A stretch of 64,000 bases of DNA from Bacteroidales bacterium UBA3653 (GCA_002373505.1 DFKE01000014.1:1-64000), one strand, 5' to 3'; positions 31,508 through 39,883 are shown, counted from the stretch's first letter. Notes: generated by a model not told the origin, from the letters alone. Made by a program: numbers and translations.

Positions 31508-31698
31508 GAATAAGCGATAAATTTTAGCAAAATAGCATGAAACAAAGGGCACAGCCCTGCTAAAATTTATCGCAAATTCTGCATATGGTCTGCAGGATGC
31601 GACCGTACTTTCGAAGGGGTCCCCATCTATGGCGGGTGAAGAGCTCCGCTCGATCGAGCGTCCTGTGGACGGTCGTAGAATATTGTCGAAGGTACAAC
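31477..31698. repeat. Hairpin-rich promoter-bearing element, copy 1
   Basis: Reading the minus strand it starts with GTTGTACCTTCGAC (31685-31698). Hairpins include the palindrome CGCTCGATCGAGCG (31647-31660) and GGGG-T-CCCC (31616-31624), next to CCTTCGAAAGTACG (31604-31617). A long hairpin follows: a 16-bp perfect stem (31514-31529 with 31558-31573), extended by 5+5 bp and enclosing GGGC-nnn-GCCC. The outer arm of this hairpin overlaps the -33 box of the outward promoter (31477-31507: TTG, 20 nt, TACCTTTG) that drives the thioredoxin gene. The two 14-mers, the GGGCnGTGCCC hairpin and the promoter placement recur in the same order at 57923-58379. Confidence 0.65.
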
Positions 31699-31725
31699 AA
31701 TGCAAAAAAGGGGACAGAACGGTTC

Positions 31726-31793
31726 GAGAATGAGTGCTAAATGAGTGCTAAATGAGTCGTAAATGACCCGTGAGTAAATTAGCACTCATTCTC
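31726..31793. repeat. 15-bp perfect inverted repeat around 12-nt direct repeats
   Basis: GAGAATGAGTGCTAA (31726-31740) and TTAGCACTCATTCTC (31779-31793); between them TGAGTGCTAAA is repeated. Non-coding. The surrounding gap 31699-31981 shows otherwise only the decayed promoter at 31912. Confidence 0.7.
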
Positions 31794-31911
31794 AAACGCA
31801 TGTCGTTCTTAGCCACAAGGGCACGATTATTTCTCATCCTGAACGTCACAGTACGGTGCTACATCTATTCTACCTGCTGCCCCATCTTTTTTTTTATAAC
31901 TTATTCCGCTG

Positions 31912-31942
31912 CAAGGGTACAATTTTTTGCGGAATTACACAA
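31912..31942 (-). promoter_or_regulatory. Probably decayed promoter facing left
   Basis: Minus strand TTG, 20 nt, TACCCTTG (a T to C change in the conserved TTTG). No gene starts within 400 nt downstream of it. Confidence 0.4.
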
Positions 31943-31981
31943 GGATTTGAGAAGAAAAATCATAAAAAGTTGCGGAATTAC

Positions 31982-32012
31982 TTGCGTATATCATTTATTT
32001 GCAGTATATTTG
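31982..32012 (+). promoter_or_regulatory. Promoter of aroB
   Basis: Plus strand TTG (in TTGCGTAT), 20 nt, TATATTTG; 43 nt upstream of the aroB ATG. The 11-mer TGCGGAATTAC occurs at 31928 and 31971, just inside each of the two facing promoters. Confidence 0.7.
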
Positions 32013-32054
32013 CACGAAATTAACAGATGAGTACTTAACGGGAAGTGAGACAGA

Positions 32055-33095
32055 ATGTTTTGCGAAGATATACATAGCGCGTTAGACAGCCTTATCAGCC
32101 GTTACGACGAAGCGGTGGTGGTGATGGATGAAAGCCTTCAGCCTTCAGTTGTCAGCCGTCAGCTGTCAGAAGGTCCGTGTTTATGGCTGAAAGGGGGCGA
32201 AGCGCAGAAAGGGATAGAGGCGGTAGAGCGGGTGTGGGATTTTCTGTTTGAGAAAGGTGTGACGCGGCGCGGTCTGCTGGTAGCTATCGGCGGCGGTGTG
32301 TTGACGGACATAGCGGGTTTTGCAGCCTCGACCTACAAGCGCGGTATCGACTGGGTGGCTGTTCCTACCACGCTGTTAGCGATGGTGGATGCCTCGACCG
32401 GCGGCAAGACCGGCATCAACTACAGAGGGTTGAAGAACAGCATCGGTGCTTTTTATCCGCCGGTGGAGACGCTGATATGGCCAGGATGGCTGGAGACGCT
32501 GCCTGCGCGAGAGATGCTGAGCGGTTTTGGAGAGATGCTGAAAATGGGGCTGATAGATGTACGAAGGAAGGATGTACGATGTACGAAGGACAGTGACCGG
32601 CTGTGGGAGGCGTTGATGCGTTATGATCTGGACACCATGCCTATAGAGAGCCTGACACCGCTGATCAAGGCATGCGTGGAGGCGAAGGAGCGGATTGTAG
32701 CAGCAGATCCGAAAGAGGAAGGGTTGCGCAAGGTGCTGAACTTCGGACACACGTTCGGGCATGCGATAGAAGCCGTCAGTCATCAGCCGTCAGCTCATGG
32801 TTATGCGGTGGTGTATGGTATGATCGCGGAGCTGTACCTGTCCGTAGTCCAGCTAGGCTGTCCCAAGGAACCGTTGCAGCAGCTGACGCGGCTCATGACA
32901 GAATACTACGGGCGTCCGCAGTGCAAGTGTTCCGACCGGTCCCGGTTAATAGAACTGATGCGGTGTGACAAAAAGAACGAGCGCGCAGGTGAAATCAACT
33001 GCACGCTCCTACGTGATATAGGCGAACCGGTCATCAACGAGGTGATCACAGAGCCGGAAGCCGGGGAAGCCTTGGACTACTTATTCTCGCTATAA
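32055..33095 (+). CDS. aroB: 3-dehydroquinate synthase
   Basis: 346 residues, normal family length. NAD-binding GVLTDIAGFAASTYKRGIDWVAVPTTLLAMVDASTGGKTGIN is split here into its recognisable parts: GGGVLTDIAGFAAS, VPTTLLAMVDAS, GGKTGIN. The metal site lies in FGEMLKMG and FGHTFGHAIE, followed by HGYAVVYGM. It converts DAHP to 3-dehydroquinate in the shikimate pathway. Three short arrays (32134-32168, 32556-32592, 32772-32799) replace or extend surface loops without breaking the frame. It overlaps the convergent phoH gene by 19 bp. Confidence 0.9.
   Translation: MFCEDIHSALDSLISRYDEAVVVMDESLQPSVVSRQLSEGPCLWLKGGEAQKGIEAVERVWDFLFEKGVTRRGLLVAIGGGVLTDIAGFAASTYKRGIDWVAVPTTLLAMVDASTGGKTGINYRGLKNSIGAFYPPVETLIWPGWLETLPAREMLSGFGEMLKMGLIDVRRKDVRCTKDSDRLWEALMRYDLDTMPIESLTPLIKACVEAKERIVAADPKEEGLRKVLNFGHTFGHAIEAVSHQPSAHGYAVVYGMIAELYLSVVQLGCPKEPLQQLTRLMTEYYGRPQCKCSDRSRLIELMRCDKKNERAGEINCTLLRDIGEPVINEVITEPEAGEALDYLFSL
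32134..32168. repeat. In-frame 5 x 7-nt array in aroB (GNNNTCA)
   Basis: GCCTTCA, GCCTTCA, GTTGTCA, GCCGTCA, GCTGTCA, encoding LQPSVVSRQLSE near the AroB N-terminus. Confidence 0.9.
32556..32592. repeat. In-frame array in aroB (GATGTAC family)
   Basis: GATGTAC three times, interleaved with GAAGGAAG and GAAGGAC, encoding DVRRKDVRCTKD, an insertion after the conserved GEMLKMGLI segment. Confidence 0.9.
32772..32799. repeat. In-frame 4 x 7-nt array in aroB (GCCGTCA)
   Basis: GCCGTCA, GTCATCA, GCCGTCA, GCTCATG, encoding AVSHQPSAHG at the loop that follows the metal-binding FGHTFGHAIE helix. Confidence 0.85.
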
Positions 33096-34009
33096 GCCGC
33101 TACGATCTTCTTCACCAGCGGATGGCGGACGATATCCTTCTCGTTAAACTCGATCATCTTGATTCCTTTGATTCCCCGGAATCGCTCCAGCGCGTCCCGG
33201 AGTCCGGATTTCTGGGTAGGCGGCAGGTCTATCTGGGTCATATCACCCGTGACGATCATCTTACCGCCTAATCCAAGTCGCGTGAGGAACATCTTGAGTT
33301 GCAGCGCCGTCGTGTTCTGCGCCTCGTCGAGGATGACGACCGCATCGCCGAGTGTCCGTCCGCGCATGAAAGCCAGCGGCGCGATCTGGATCGTACCTTT
33401 CTCCATGTATTCGGTCAGTTTGGCAGCAGGAATCATGTCCTGAAGCGCGTCATAGAGCGGCTGTAGATAGGGATCGATCTTGTCTTTCATGTCTCCCGGC
33501 AGGAATCCCAGTTTCTCCCCTGCTTCGACAGCGGGACGGGAGAGGATGATGCGTCTCACCTCTTTGTTTTTAAGCGCGCGCACGGCGAGTGCGATAGCGG
33601 TATAGGTCTTGCCCGATCCGGCAGGTCCGACAGCGAAGAGGAGGTCGTTCTCTTCGTATGCTTTGACGAGCGCCTGCTGGTTGGTAGAACGCGCATAGAT
33701 AGACTTGCCGTTGACGCCGTGGAGGATGAGGTTGTCCGTTGCCTGCTCCTGCGGCTTGTCGCCATGCAGCAGCATCAGTATATCCTGCTCCGTAAGGCGG
33801 TTATTGCGGATGCAGAAGTTCTCGCAGAGGCGGAGTGAGCGTTCGAACCGCTCGACGGCGGAGTCCGCACCCGTCACTTTGACCTGATAGCCGCGTGCGA
33901 CGATACGTACATCCGGGTGCTGGTTCTTCAAGCAAAGGATATTCCCGTTATTGACCCCGTAGAAGGTCGGTGTATCGAGGGATTCCTGGAGTGTAAGTAT
34001 TGTTTCCAT
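33077..34009 (-). CDS. phoH: PhoH-family ATPase
   Basis: 310 residues. A KH-like N-terminal part (NQHPDVRIVARGYQVKVTGA) is followed by the PhoH P-loop ATPase: LLFAVGPAGSGKTYTAIALAV (Walker A), ILSRPAVEAGEKLGFLPGD, LAFMRGRTLGDAVVILDEAQNTT (Walker B), GDMTQIDLP. PhoH proteins are probably RNA-associated ATPases or helicases. The ATG at 34009 (METILTL) gives the usual start; one at 34015 is also possible. It overlaps the upstream HsdR-N gene by 62 bp and the convergent aroB by 19 bp. Confidence 0.9.
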   Translation of the reverse strand: METILTLQESLDTPTFYGVNNGNILCLKNQHPDVRIVARGYQVKVTGADSAVERFERSLRLCENFCIRNNRLTEQDILMLLHGDKPQEQATDNLILHGVNGKSIYARSTNQQALVKAYEENDLLFAVGPAGSGKTYTAIALAVRALKNKEVRRIILSRPAVEAGEKLGFLPGDMKDKIDPYLQPLYDALQDMIPAAKLTEYMEKGTIQIAPLAFMRGRTLGDAVVILDEAQNTTALQLKMFLTRLGLGGKMIVTGDMTQIDLPPTQKSGLRDALERFRGIKGIKMIEFNEKDIVRHPLVKKIVAAYSENK

Positions 34010-34406
34010 GTACATAGAAGGCCTGGATACCGTTGCAGAGCAACAGGTGAGGCACGTTTAGTTTTCTGTTATAAGTTATAGCCTGGTCGAGCGTCTTCTG
34101 CGATAGCGGTACGGTCTCGGCTTTACATTCGATGATCATGAGGGGAGATAGAAACCTCACCCCACCCCTCTCCTTAGGAGAGGGAGAGGAGGAAGTGTTA
34201 GTATAGACTACTGCGTCACATCTTTTCTTCGTCTCTCCTACCGAGATAGCCTGCTCCACGGCGATGAGGGAAGCGGGATAGCCATAGTCCTCCACCAGGC
34301 GGTGAAGGAGCTGTTGGCGGACCCATTCTTCGGGCGTCAGACGCACCCATCGCTTGCGCCACTCGCAGAAGATCTGCTCCTTGCCGTTGTATATGCGCGT
34401 GCGCAT
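33948..34406 (-). CDS. HsdR N-terminal-like restriction nuclease domain protein
   Basis: 152 residues. The type I restriction enzyme R-subunit N-terminal fold (HSDR_N) is recognised from EEWVRQQLLHRLVEDYGYPA, AVEQAI, KRCDAVVY and MIIECKAETVPLSQKTLDQA, the D-ECK nuclease core. Free-standing versions are common in Bacteroidales and their function is unclear. A GC-rich palindrome (34154-34191) is inserted in frame between CDAVVY and MIIECK, adding a Ser/Pro/Gly-rich loop. The C-terminal end overlaps the start of phoH. Confidence 0.8.
   Translation of the reverse strand: MRTRIYNGKEQIFCEWRKRWVRLTPEEWVRQQLLHRLVEDYGYPASLIAVEQAISVGETKKRCDAVVYTNTSSSPSPKERGGVRFLSPLMIIECKAETVPLSQKTLDQAITYNRKLNVPHLLLCNGIQAFYVHGNNTYTPGIPRYTDLLRGQ
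34154..34191. repeat. GC-rich palindromic element inserted in frame (HsdR-N gene)
   Basis: CCTCACCCCACC followed by CCCTCTCC, TTA, GGAGAGGG (34166-34184). It encodes SSSPSPKERGGVRFLSP between nuclease motifs. Similar elements occur at 42366-42383 and 48381-48399. Confidence 0.8.
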
Positions 34407-34428
34407 AAACTGTTAAATAGTTAAAATG

Positions 34429-34480
34429 GTTTCGATTGCATCGAAACGTTAAACAGTTACTTAACGTTAAACAGTTACTT
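34429..34480. repeat. Hairpin and 18-nt direct repeat at the glnS 3' end
   Basis: GTTTCGAT, TGC, ATCGAAAC hairpin (34429-34447), then AACGTTAAACAGTTACTT twice (34445-34480). The second copy encodes the glnS stop codon. This covers the gap to the HsdR-N ATG (34406). Confidence 0.75.
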
Positions 34481-36217
34481 TAAGTAGTTGTCCTTGAGGG
34501 AGCAGGTGCGGTTGAGGACCAATTTCTCTGCCGTGGTATCGGGATCGACGACGAAGTAACCTTGTTTCAAGAGCTGGTAGTGGTTCTCCTGCTCGATACC
34601 GTCTTTTAGCACCGGTGCATGCAACTCGCTTCGGAGGGAGGACTCCACTTTGGCGGTCACTACCTTGAGGCTGTCGGGGTTGAGCAGTTCGCGGAAGTCA
34701 CCTTCCTCTGCTGAGGGGTTCTCGACGGCGAAGAGACGGTCGTAGAGACGCACCTCGGCGTCCAGCGCGGAGTTGCACTCCACCCAGTTGATGGTCGCTT
34801 TGGTCTTGCGGTTGCCTCCCTCGGTGCCGGACTTGGAGTCGGGATCGTAGGTGGCATAGACAGTAGTGATGTTGCCGTCTGCGTCTTTCTCGCAGCCCGT
34901 TGCCTGGATGATATAGGAGGCTTTGAGGCGCACTTCGCGTCCGCCCGGAGAGAGACGGTAGAACTTATTGTCCGCTTCCTCGAGGAAGTCGCCGCGTTCG
35001 ATCCACAGTTCGCGTCCGAACGGCATCTCGCGTGTGCCGAGTTCAGGATGTCCGTCGATGTTCTCGGCTACGAGGGTCTCGCCGTTTCCTTCGTAGTTGG
35101 TAATGACCAGTTTGACCGGATCGAAGATAGCACATACGCGCGGAGCGGTCTCTTTGAGGTCCTCGCGGATGGTGTGTTCCAGCAGACCCTGGTCGATCAT
35201 TCCTTCCACCTTGGTGTATCCGATCTTGTCCATGAAGTTACGTATCGCCTGCGGCGTGTAGCCTCTACGGCGCAGACCGCAGACGGTCGGCATACGCGGG
35301 TCGTCCCATCCGGCTACGAGTCCTTCTTTGACGAGCTGGAGCATCTTACGTTTGGACATAACCGTATAGGTGATGTTGAGGCGGTTGAACTCGCGCTGTT
35401 TGGGCCGGTAATCAGGTCCGTAAGGCGATAGTCCCGCGAAGTTGGGTCCTGTTATCTGGTCGAGGAAATAGTCGTACAGCGGACGGTGTACCTCAAACTC
35501 CAGAGTACAGATAGAGTGTGTCACGCCCTCGAAATAGTCGGACTGTCCGTGCGCGAAGTCGTACATCGGATAGACGTTCCATCGCCTTCCCGTACGGTGG
35601 TGGGGATGGGAAGTGATGATACGGTACATGATCGGGTCGCGGAAATGCATGTTCGGGTTCGCCATGTCGATTTTCGCACGGAGGACCATCTTACCTTCCT
35701 CTATCTCTCCGCGCTGCATAGCTTCAAAGAGACGCAGGTTTTCTTCTATCGGGCGATCACGGAAAGGCGATGCTACACCGGGTTCGGTCGGCGTACCTTT
35801 CTGCTCTGCGATCTGTTCAGCTGTTTGCTCATCCACGTAAGCTTTGCCTTGTTTGATGAACATAATGGCGAGGTCATAGAGCTGCTCGAAATAGTCGGAA
35901 GCATAGAAGATCTGTCCCCATTTGAAACCCAGCCAGCGAATATCGCGCTCGATGGTCTCTACATACTCGGTGTCCTCTTTGGCAGGGTTGGTGTCGTCGA
36001 AACGGAGGTTGCACACGCCGTGGTATTTCTCGGCGATACCGAAGTCCATGCAGATCGCTTTGACGTGGCCGATATGCAGGTAACCGTTCGGCTCCGGCGG
36101 GAAACGGGTCTGGATACGTCCGTTGTTCACTCCCTCCGCGAGGTCTTTTTCTACAATCTGCTCAATGAAATTGAGACTACGAGCCTCGGAGTCATTTTCA
36201 CATTTATTCATTTCCAT
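34475..36217 (-). CDS. glnS: Glutaminyl-tRNA synthetase
   Basis: 580 residues. Class I synthetase: RFPPEPNGYLHIGHVKAICM (HIGH), LRFDDTNPAKED, DYFEQLYDLAIMFIKQGKAYVD, and VMSKRKMLQLV as the KMSKS loop, with the C-terminal anticodon-binding beta-barrels after residue 340 (GNGETLVAENIDGHPELG, LSPGGREVRLK). It charges tRNA-Gln; having glnS means this lineage need not rely on GatCAB for Gln-tRNA. The first 11 residues are encoded by an AAATGTGA-type junction array, so either of two ATGs (36217, 36211) may start it. It follows the M6 protease gene by 14 nt. Confidence 0.95.
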   Translation of the reverse strand: MEMNKCENDSEARSLNFIEQIVEKDLAEGVNNGRIQTRFPPEPNGYLHIGHVKAICMDFGIAEKYHGVCNLRFDDTNPAKEDTEYVETIERDIRWLGFKWGQIFYASDYFEQLYDLAIMFIKQGKAYVDEQTAEQIAEQKGTPTEPGVASPFRDRPIEENLRLFEAMQRGEIEEGKMVLRAKIDMANPNMHFRDPIMYRIITSHPHHRTGRRWNVYPMYDFAHGQSDYFEGVTHSICTLEFEVHRPLYDYFLDQITGPNFAGLSPYGPDYRPKQREFNRLNITYTVMSKRKMLQLVKEGLVAGWDDPRMPTVCGLRRRGYTPQAIRNFMDKIGYTKVEGMIDQGLLEHTIREDLKETAPRVCAIFDPVKLVITNYEGNGETLVAENIDGHPELGTREMPFGRELWIERGDFLEEADNKFYRLSPGGREVRLKASYIIQATGCEKDADGNITTVYATYDPDSKSGTEGGNRKTKATINWVECNSALDAEVRLYDRLFAVENPSAEEGDFRELLNPDSLKVVTAKVESSLRSELHAPVLKDGIEQENHYQLLKQGYFVVDPDTTAEKLVLNRTCSLKDNYLK

Positions 36218-36231
36218 ATTTTCACATTTAT

Positions 36232-38610
36232 TTAATTATTTATCATTATTTTGGTTTGCGAAACAACTTCGCCGCTATAGTCTTTGTAGATAATAATGTA
36301 AGCTCCGGAAGTCAGCCCTTCTATATCTGCCGGCGAATCAATACCGTGAGTTTCTTGAGACCTGATCAATCCATATATAGGATGCCATATTTCAATGGTG
36401 TAAGTACCATTATTCATGTTTGGAGACTGAAGGAATGGCCTTAATACATTGAATTCCTTAGAGGTCGATTCGTCGCCACATTCTTTTTGCTTGTTAGTTA
36501 CAGTAATGGTGTAAACCCCTGTAGAAGTAGGTCTGTATGTGAATGTTTTCCCTATAGTACCGGCGTTGGGAATGATTTGCGCGTTTCTTGTAACAGTCCA
36601 TTCAAATACAGAATCGGGCTCGTGCGTGCAATTGGTAACAGAGAATGTGCGGTTCGTTCCCCGTGGCCAAACGTGTGCAGTATCGCTAACAGAAACCATA
36701 GGAGTGGAGCCTTTGGGCTTTCGGATGGTCTTGCTGATAGTATATGATGTCTCTCCATAAGACACAACCACTTCTATCGCACCGGGCATAATCGGTTGTG
36801 GTGGGATAATGATGCCTGTTGACGAATAGGTTTCTCCCATGCTCAATGACATAGGAGTGGGAGGAGAATCTAAGGTCAGACAAATAGCAGAAGTCCCTTG
36901 CCCGTGCATAGTATGATTCCCAAAATATTGATCCGGTTTAGTATATGTCCATGAGTAGGTGGCACCTTCCGGAACATTCTTAACGGAGAAACAGGTTGTG
37001 TCACAAATATAGTCCGGACCTTCGATTATGGGATTGACAACAAATTTCATATTGTTTCCGTCGTGCTGGATAAAACACACATCGACACCCGTCGGCTCTC
37101 CTGCCCAACTTTGCGAACGTGGTGTTGTTTGAGAGGTAAAGAAGATGTTAGTATGCCCGTAATAGTTCTTATAAGGAAAAACATTTTGCTCAGGGAATCC
37201 ATATGAATATATATCAGTTGGTGAATTTTGCAAAGATGTAGGATTCACTAGATAGCATTTTTGTGGAAGGCTCGTATTAATCTGGTTGTAAGCGATGGCA
37301 TCTTCTATACCTGCAGATATATGATATATCAATAGACCACTATCAGCTAAACTACTATCAAAAGAAACTTTTTGACGATTCTCTATGAGATAATATTCTC
37401 CTGTGGTAGAAGTAGGTATCTTGTATATTGCTGTCGAATTCTGAGATGATGCGGGAATACTATAGACTATATTTGTTTCAGATGCATTAATGGTATTCGG
37501 TGTTGTCCATTGATACACAATGGTTTTTGTGAACGGATTATGGTGGGCAGGGTGTGTGCCACTTAGATTATGGGAGCCATCTCCCATTACATCCCATATG
37601 CCAGTGCCAATATATGGTTTATCGGCACTTCCTGCGTTTATACCATAGAAGTCAGGTGCTCCTAAAACATGTCCTAATTCATGGCAAATTGTGCCTATTG
37701 AATTAATATCAGAATTGTCATTTCCTAATTTTTCCGGTGTCATTATGAACTCAGAAATATTTGTACCATCTTTCACAATCGGTGTTACAAATGCTGAATG
37801 AAAAGGCCATATAATCCCGTCGCCAGATGATGAATACCGATTGCCTGCAAAAATGATATGAATACAATCAACGTATCCGTCATTATTTCCATCCAAGGTG
37901 TTAAAATCTATTCCTTGAGCATCTGCCCAATTGATAGCTTCTAATACCAAATCGGCTGCATGGTCTCCTGTAGAGCCTTGTGGACGACTATAGTATGCAC
38001 TATTATGAGCCGCAGTAAATGGACCGATTACGACACTTTGTATGGTTAATTGCCCATATGAATTTTCATAATAATAGTCTCGCACACTTCCCGCATTCTC
38101 ATGTCCAGTATAACCGATAGTATTCATTATACTGTCAAAGTTAGTAACATTATATGTGAAAGGTTTATCTGTAAACTGTGCCAAAATAGTGAGCACTTTA
38201 CGCGTGCCGACTACAGGAGAAGATGGAATTCCTAAAGAACGATGTTGCGCTCCTATTCTCTTGACATTACTATTAGCTTTCTTTAGATTTTTTCGAACTG
38301 CGGCTAATTGCCTTTTTGCAAAAGAGGCCTCAACGCTAGCCTTCTCTTGTACATTATGTACTTTAACCCCGGAAGGTTTCAATTGCTTGCTTTCGATAGA
38401 AGCATATTCAAATATTCCTCCATTGTTGCGTACAATGGGATATCCATCTGTGCTTTCTGTCCAGTTATAAAACTCGTCACCACGGTCATATACCCAAAGG
38501 TTGGTACCATCAGGCTGGTGTACTAGTACAGAATCCGGCCATGCTGGATCAGCAAATATGATAATACAACTACAAAGTAGTAGCAATAAAATGAGTGTTT
38601 TTTTATACAT
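36232..38610 (-). CDS. Secreted M6-family (InhA-like) metalloprotease
   Basis: 792 residues. Signal peptide at about 1-20; propeptide to about 130 (LWVYDRGDEFYNWTESTDGYP, typical of M6 N-termini). The catalytic domain is at about 135-480 with VRDYYYENSYGQL, DGNNDGYVDCIHIIFAG and the zinc signature HELGHVLGAPDFYG (HExxHxxGxPD). The remainder is PKD/Ig-like domains (about 550-720) and an 80-residue tail ending in SGAYIIIYKDYSGEVVSQTK, resembling a type IX secretion sorting domain. It would be exported and digest extracellular protein. Moderately AT-rich compared with glnS. Last but one structural gene before glnS in the minus-strand run. Confidence 0.85.
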   Translation of the reverse strand: MYKKTLILLLLLCSCIIIFADPAWPDSVLVHQPDGTNLWVYDRGDEFYNWTESTDGYPIVRNNGGIFEYASIESKQLKPSGVKVHNVQEKASVEASFAKRQLAAVRKNLKKANSNVKRIGAQHRSLGIPSSPVVGTRKVLTILAQFTDKPFTYNVTNFDSIMNTIGYTGHENAGSVRDYYYENSYGQLTIQSVVIGPFTAAHNSAYYSRPQGSTGDHAADLVLEAINWADAQGIDFNTLDGNNDGYVDCIHIIFAGNRYSSSGDGIIWPFHSAFVTPIVKDGTNISEFIMTPEKLGNDNSDINSIGTICHELGHVLGAPDFYGINAGSADKPYIGTGIWDVMGDGSHNLSGTHPAHHNPFTKTIVYQWTTPNTINASETNIVYSIPASSQNSTAIYKIPTSTTGEYYLIENRQKVSFDSSLADSGLLIYHISAGIEDAIAYNQINTSLPQKCYLVNPTSLQNSPTDIYSYGFPEQNVFPYKNYYGHTNIFFTSQTTPRSQSWAGEPTGVDVCFIQHDGNNMKFVVNPIIEGPDYICDTTCFSVKNVPEGATYSWTYTKPDQYFGNHTMHGQGTSAICLTLDSPPTPMSLSMGETYSSTGIIIPPQPIMPGAIEVVVSYGETSYTISKTIRKPKGSTPMVSVSDTAHVWPRGTNRTFSVTNCTHEPDSVFEWTVTRNAQIIPNAGTIGKTFTYRPTSTGVYTITVTNKQKECGDESTSKEFNVLRPFLQSPNMNNGTYTIEIWHPIYGLIRSQETHGIDSPADIEGLTSGAYIIIYKDYSGEVVSQTKIMINN

Positions 38611-38643
38611 AGTTCTTGTACTTTATTTTGTTTTTACATTATT

Positions 38644-39354
38644 CTATTCTGTAGAATTCAGCCATGTCTCAAAATCATCTGTATGCCGAATGAAACTTAG
38701 GACAATTCTCTTATGGGTACATTTGGAAAAATATGCATCTATATCAGAATTAAAAAATATATCGCGGACTTTTCCTAGTAGTGTACCATCTATTTGATAA
38801 TAATACTTATAATGAACTTTACTTTCTATTGTTGCTTCTGGTGCTCTTATTACGCGGAGTTCTATCTCCAGTAATTCGGGCTTTTCTTGATGCCTGGGTA
38901 CGTAATTGACATAATATATATATTCATATCCTCTTTCAAAGGTATGGTAAAAAGAATCTAAATCGCACATCATCTTATTTAACCATGGAATAGTATCAAT
39001 GGGATGCGTTTCCCCCCAGTAATATAATATGCGTTTCTTGTTCCACACGTGTTGTTGATAATTCTTCTGACATACATACCCTTGGGGATTTTTGTCAATT
39101 GGGGGCAGGAGCATCGGGACGCTGTCGTCGATGATAAAGGGTAGGCCGTACGCCCAATTGATGTGGATGGTGCTATCGTTGGCAAACTCTTTCAGAAATT
39201 CCGGCAGGGTGTCCATGGCAGTCTCTACCTGTTCTGTCTGGACAATTTGCGCTACATTTGCACTCTTCTCCTCCACCGTTGCACCTTTCTTTACGCCGCA
39301 AGATAAGAGGGAGAAGGCAAGGATAGACAATACTATGTATGTATAGTTGGTCAT
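38644..39354 (-). CDS. Uncharacterised lipoprotein
   Basis: 236 residues. A lipoprotein signal (ILAFSLLSCG) is followed by no recognised domain. Internal features are a possible Pro-rich stretch MLLPPIDKNPQGYVC and a C-terminal part with FIRHTDDFETWL. It lies 33 nt upstream of the M6 protease gene in the same transcript, so it may act at the envelope, but no role can be assigned. Confidence 0.65.
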   Translation of the reverse strand: MTNYTYIVLSILAFSLLSCGVKKGATVEEKSANVAQIVQTEQVETAMDTLPEFLKEFANDSTIHINWAYGLPFIIDDSVPMLLPPIDKNPQGYVCQKNYQQHVWNKKRILYYWGETHPIDTIPWLNKMMCDLDSFYHTFERGYEYIYYVNYVPRHQEKPELLEIELRVIRAPEATIESKVHYKYYYQIDGTLLGKVRDIFFNSDIDAYFSKCTHKRIVLSFIRHTDDFETWLNSTE

Positions 39355-39376
39355 TTACTCATTTTCTCATTAGTTT

Positions 39377-39802
39377 TTATTGCTCGTGTGCCTGTTGTCT
39401 GAGGCGGGCATAGATAAGGGCATAGACGAAGCGATCGAATTGGGTGTAAATCTTCTGTTTGCCCGTTTTTCTGAGCACGGGTGCTTCGGCATCGGGTTTG
39501 CCGGTAGCCAGTTGTTTATCAAATCGCGCACGGAGTTCCGTCAAATCCGTAGAATCGGAAGACAGGTATTGGTTGGTGAGGCGTTGCGCTTCCTGCATGA
39601 GTTCCATATTCCGTTTCTCATCCCCACGTGGCGGTTTTTTCTTGAAGTTACGCTTGTCCACCTGGGTATAAGCGTGTCTCTTATCGAGCACGACACGCCC
39701 TCGCGCATCGTACCTGCGCGTTCTCCGGAAAATAACCTCATCTTTGTGATTGAGCTTACCCGTCAATCGTTCAAACATTGCTGTGAGACTAAATTTTGCC
39801 AT
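39377..39802 (-). CDS. Uncharacterised conserved Bacteroidales protein
   Basis: 141 residues, basic, no signal peptide or membrane helix. MAKFSLTAMFERLTGKLNHK is a distinctive N-terminus that I recall from other Bacteroidales hypotheticals; then VIFRRTRRYDARGRVVL, AYTQVDKRNFKKKPPRGDEK and a helical C-terminus. It may bind nucleic acid given its charge, but that is a guess. It follows lpxA across an 11-nt repeat and precedes the lipoprotein gene by a 22-nt AAATGAG-type junction. Confidence 0.6.
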   Translation of the reverse strand: MAKFSLTAMFERLTGKLNHKDEVIFRRTRRYDARGRVVLDKRHAYTQVDKRNFKKKPPRGDEKRNMELMQEAQRLTNQYLSSDSTDLTELRARFDKQLATGKPDAEAPVLRKTGKQKIYTQFDRFVYALIYARLRQQAHEQ

Positions 39803-39840
39803 ATTATCGTTAGTTTGAGATAAGCTTCTGGTCGGCTAAA

Positions 39841-39883
39841 TAACCTGGGTATAACCTAGGTATAACCTAGGTATCACCTAGGG
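39841..39883. repeat. 11-nt tandem array upstream of the 39377 gene
   Basis: TAACCTGGGTA, TAACCTAGGTA, TAACCTAGGTA, TCACCTAGGG in the gap between lpxA and the 39377 gene; each of the later units contains the palindrome CCTAGG. Confidence 0.85.

Noticed and set aside
32055..33095. aroB as a pseudogene because of repeats
   Set aside because: All catalytic motifs are intact, length is normal and the arrays preserve the frame.
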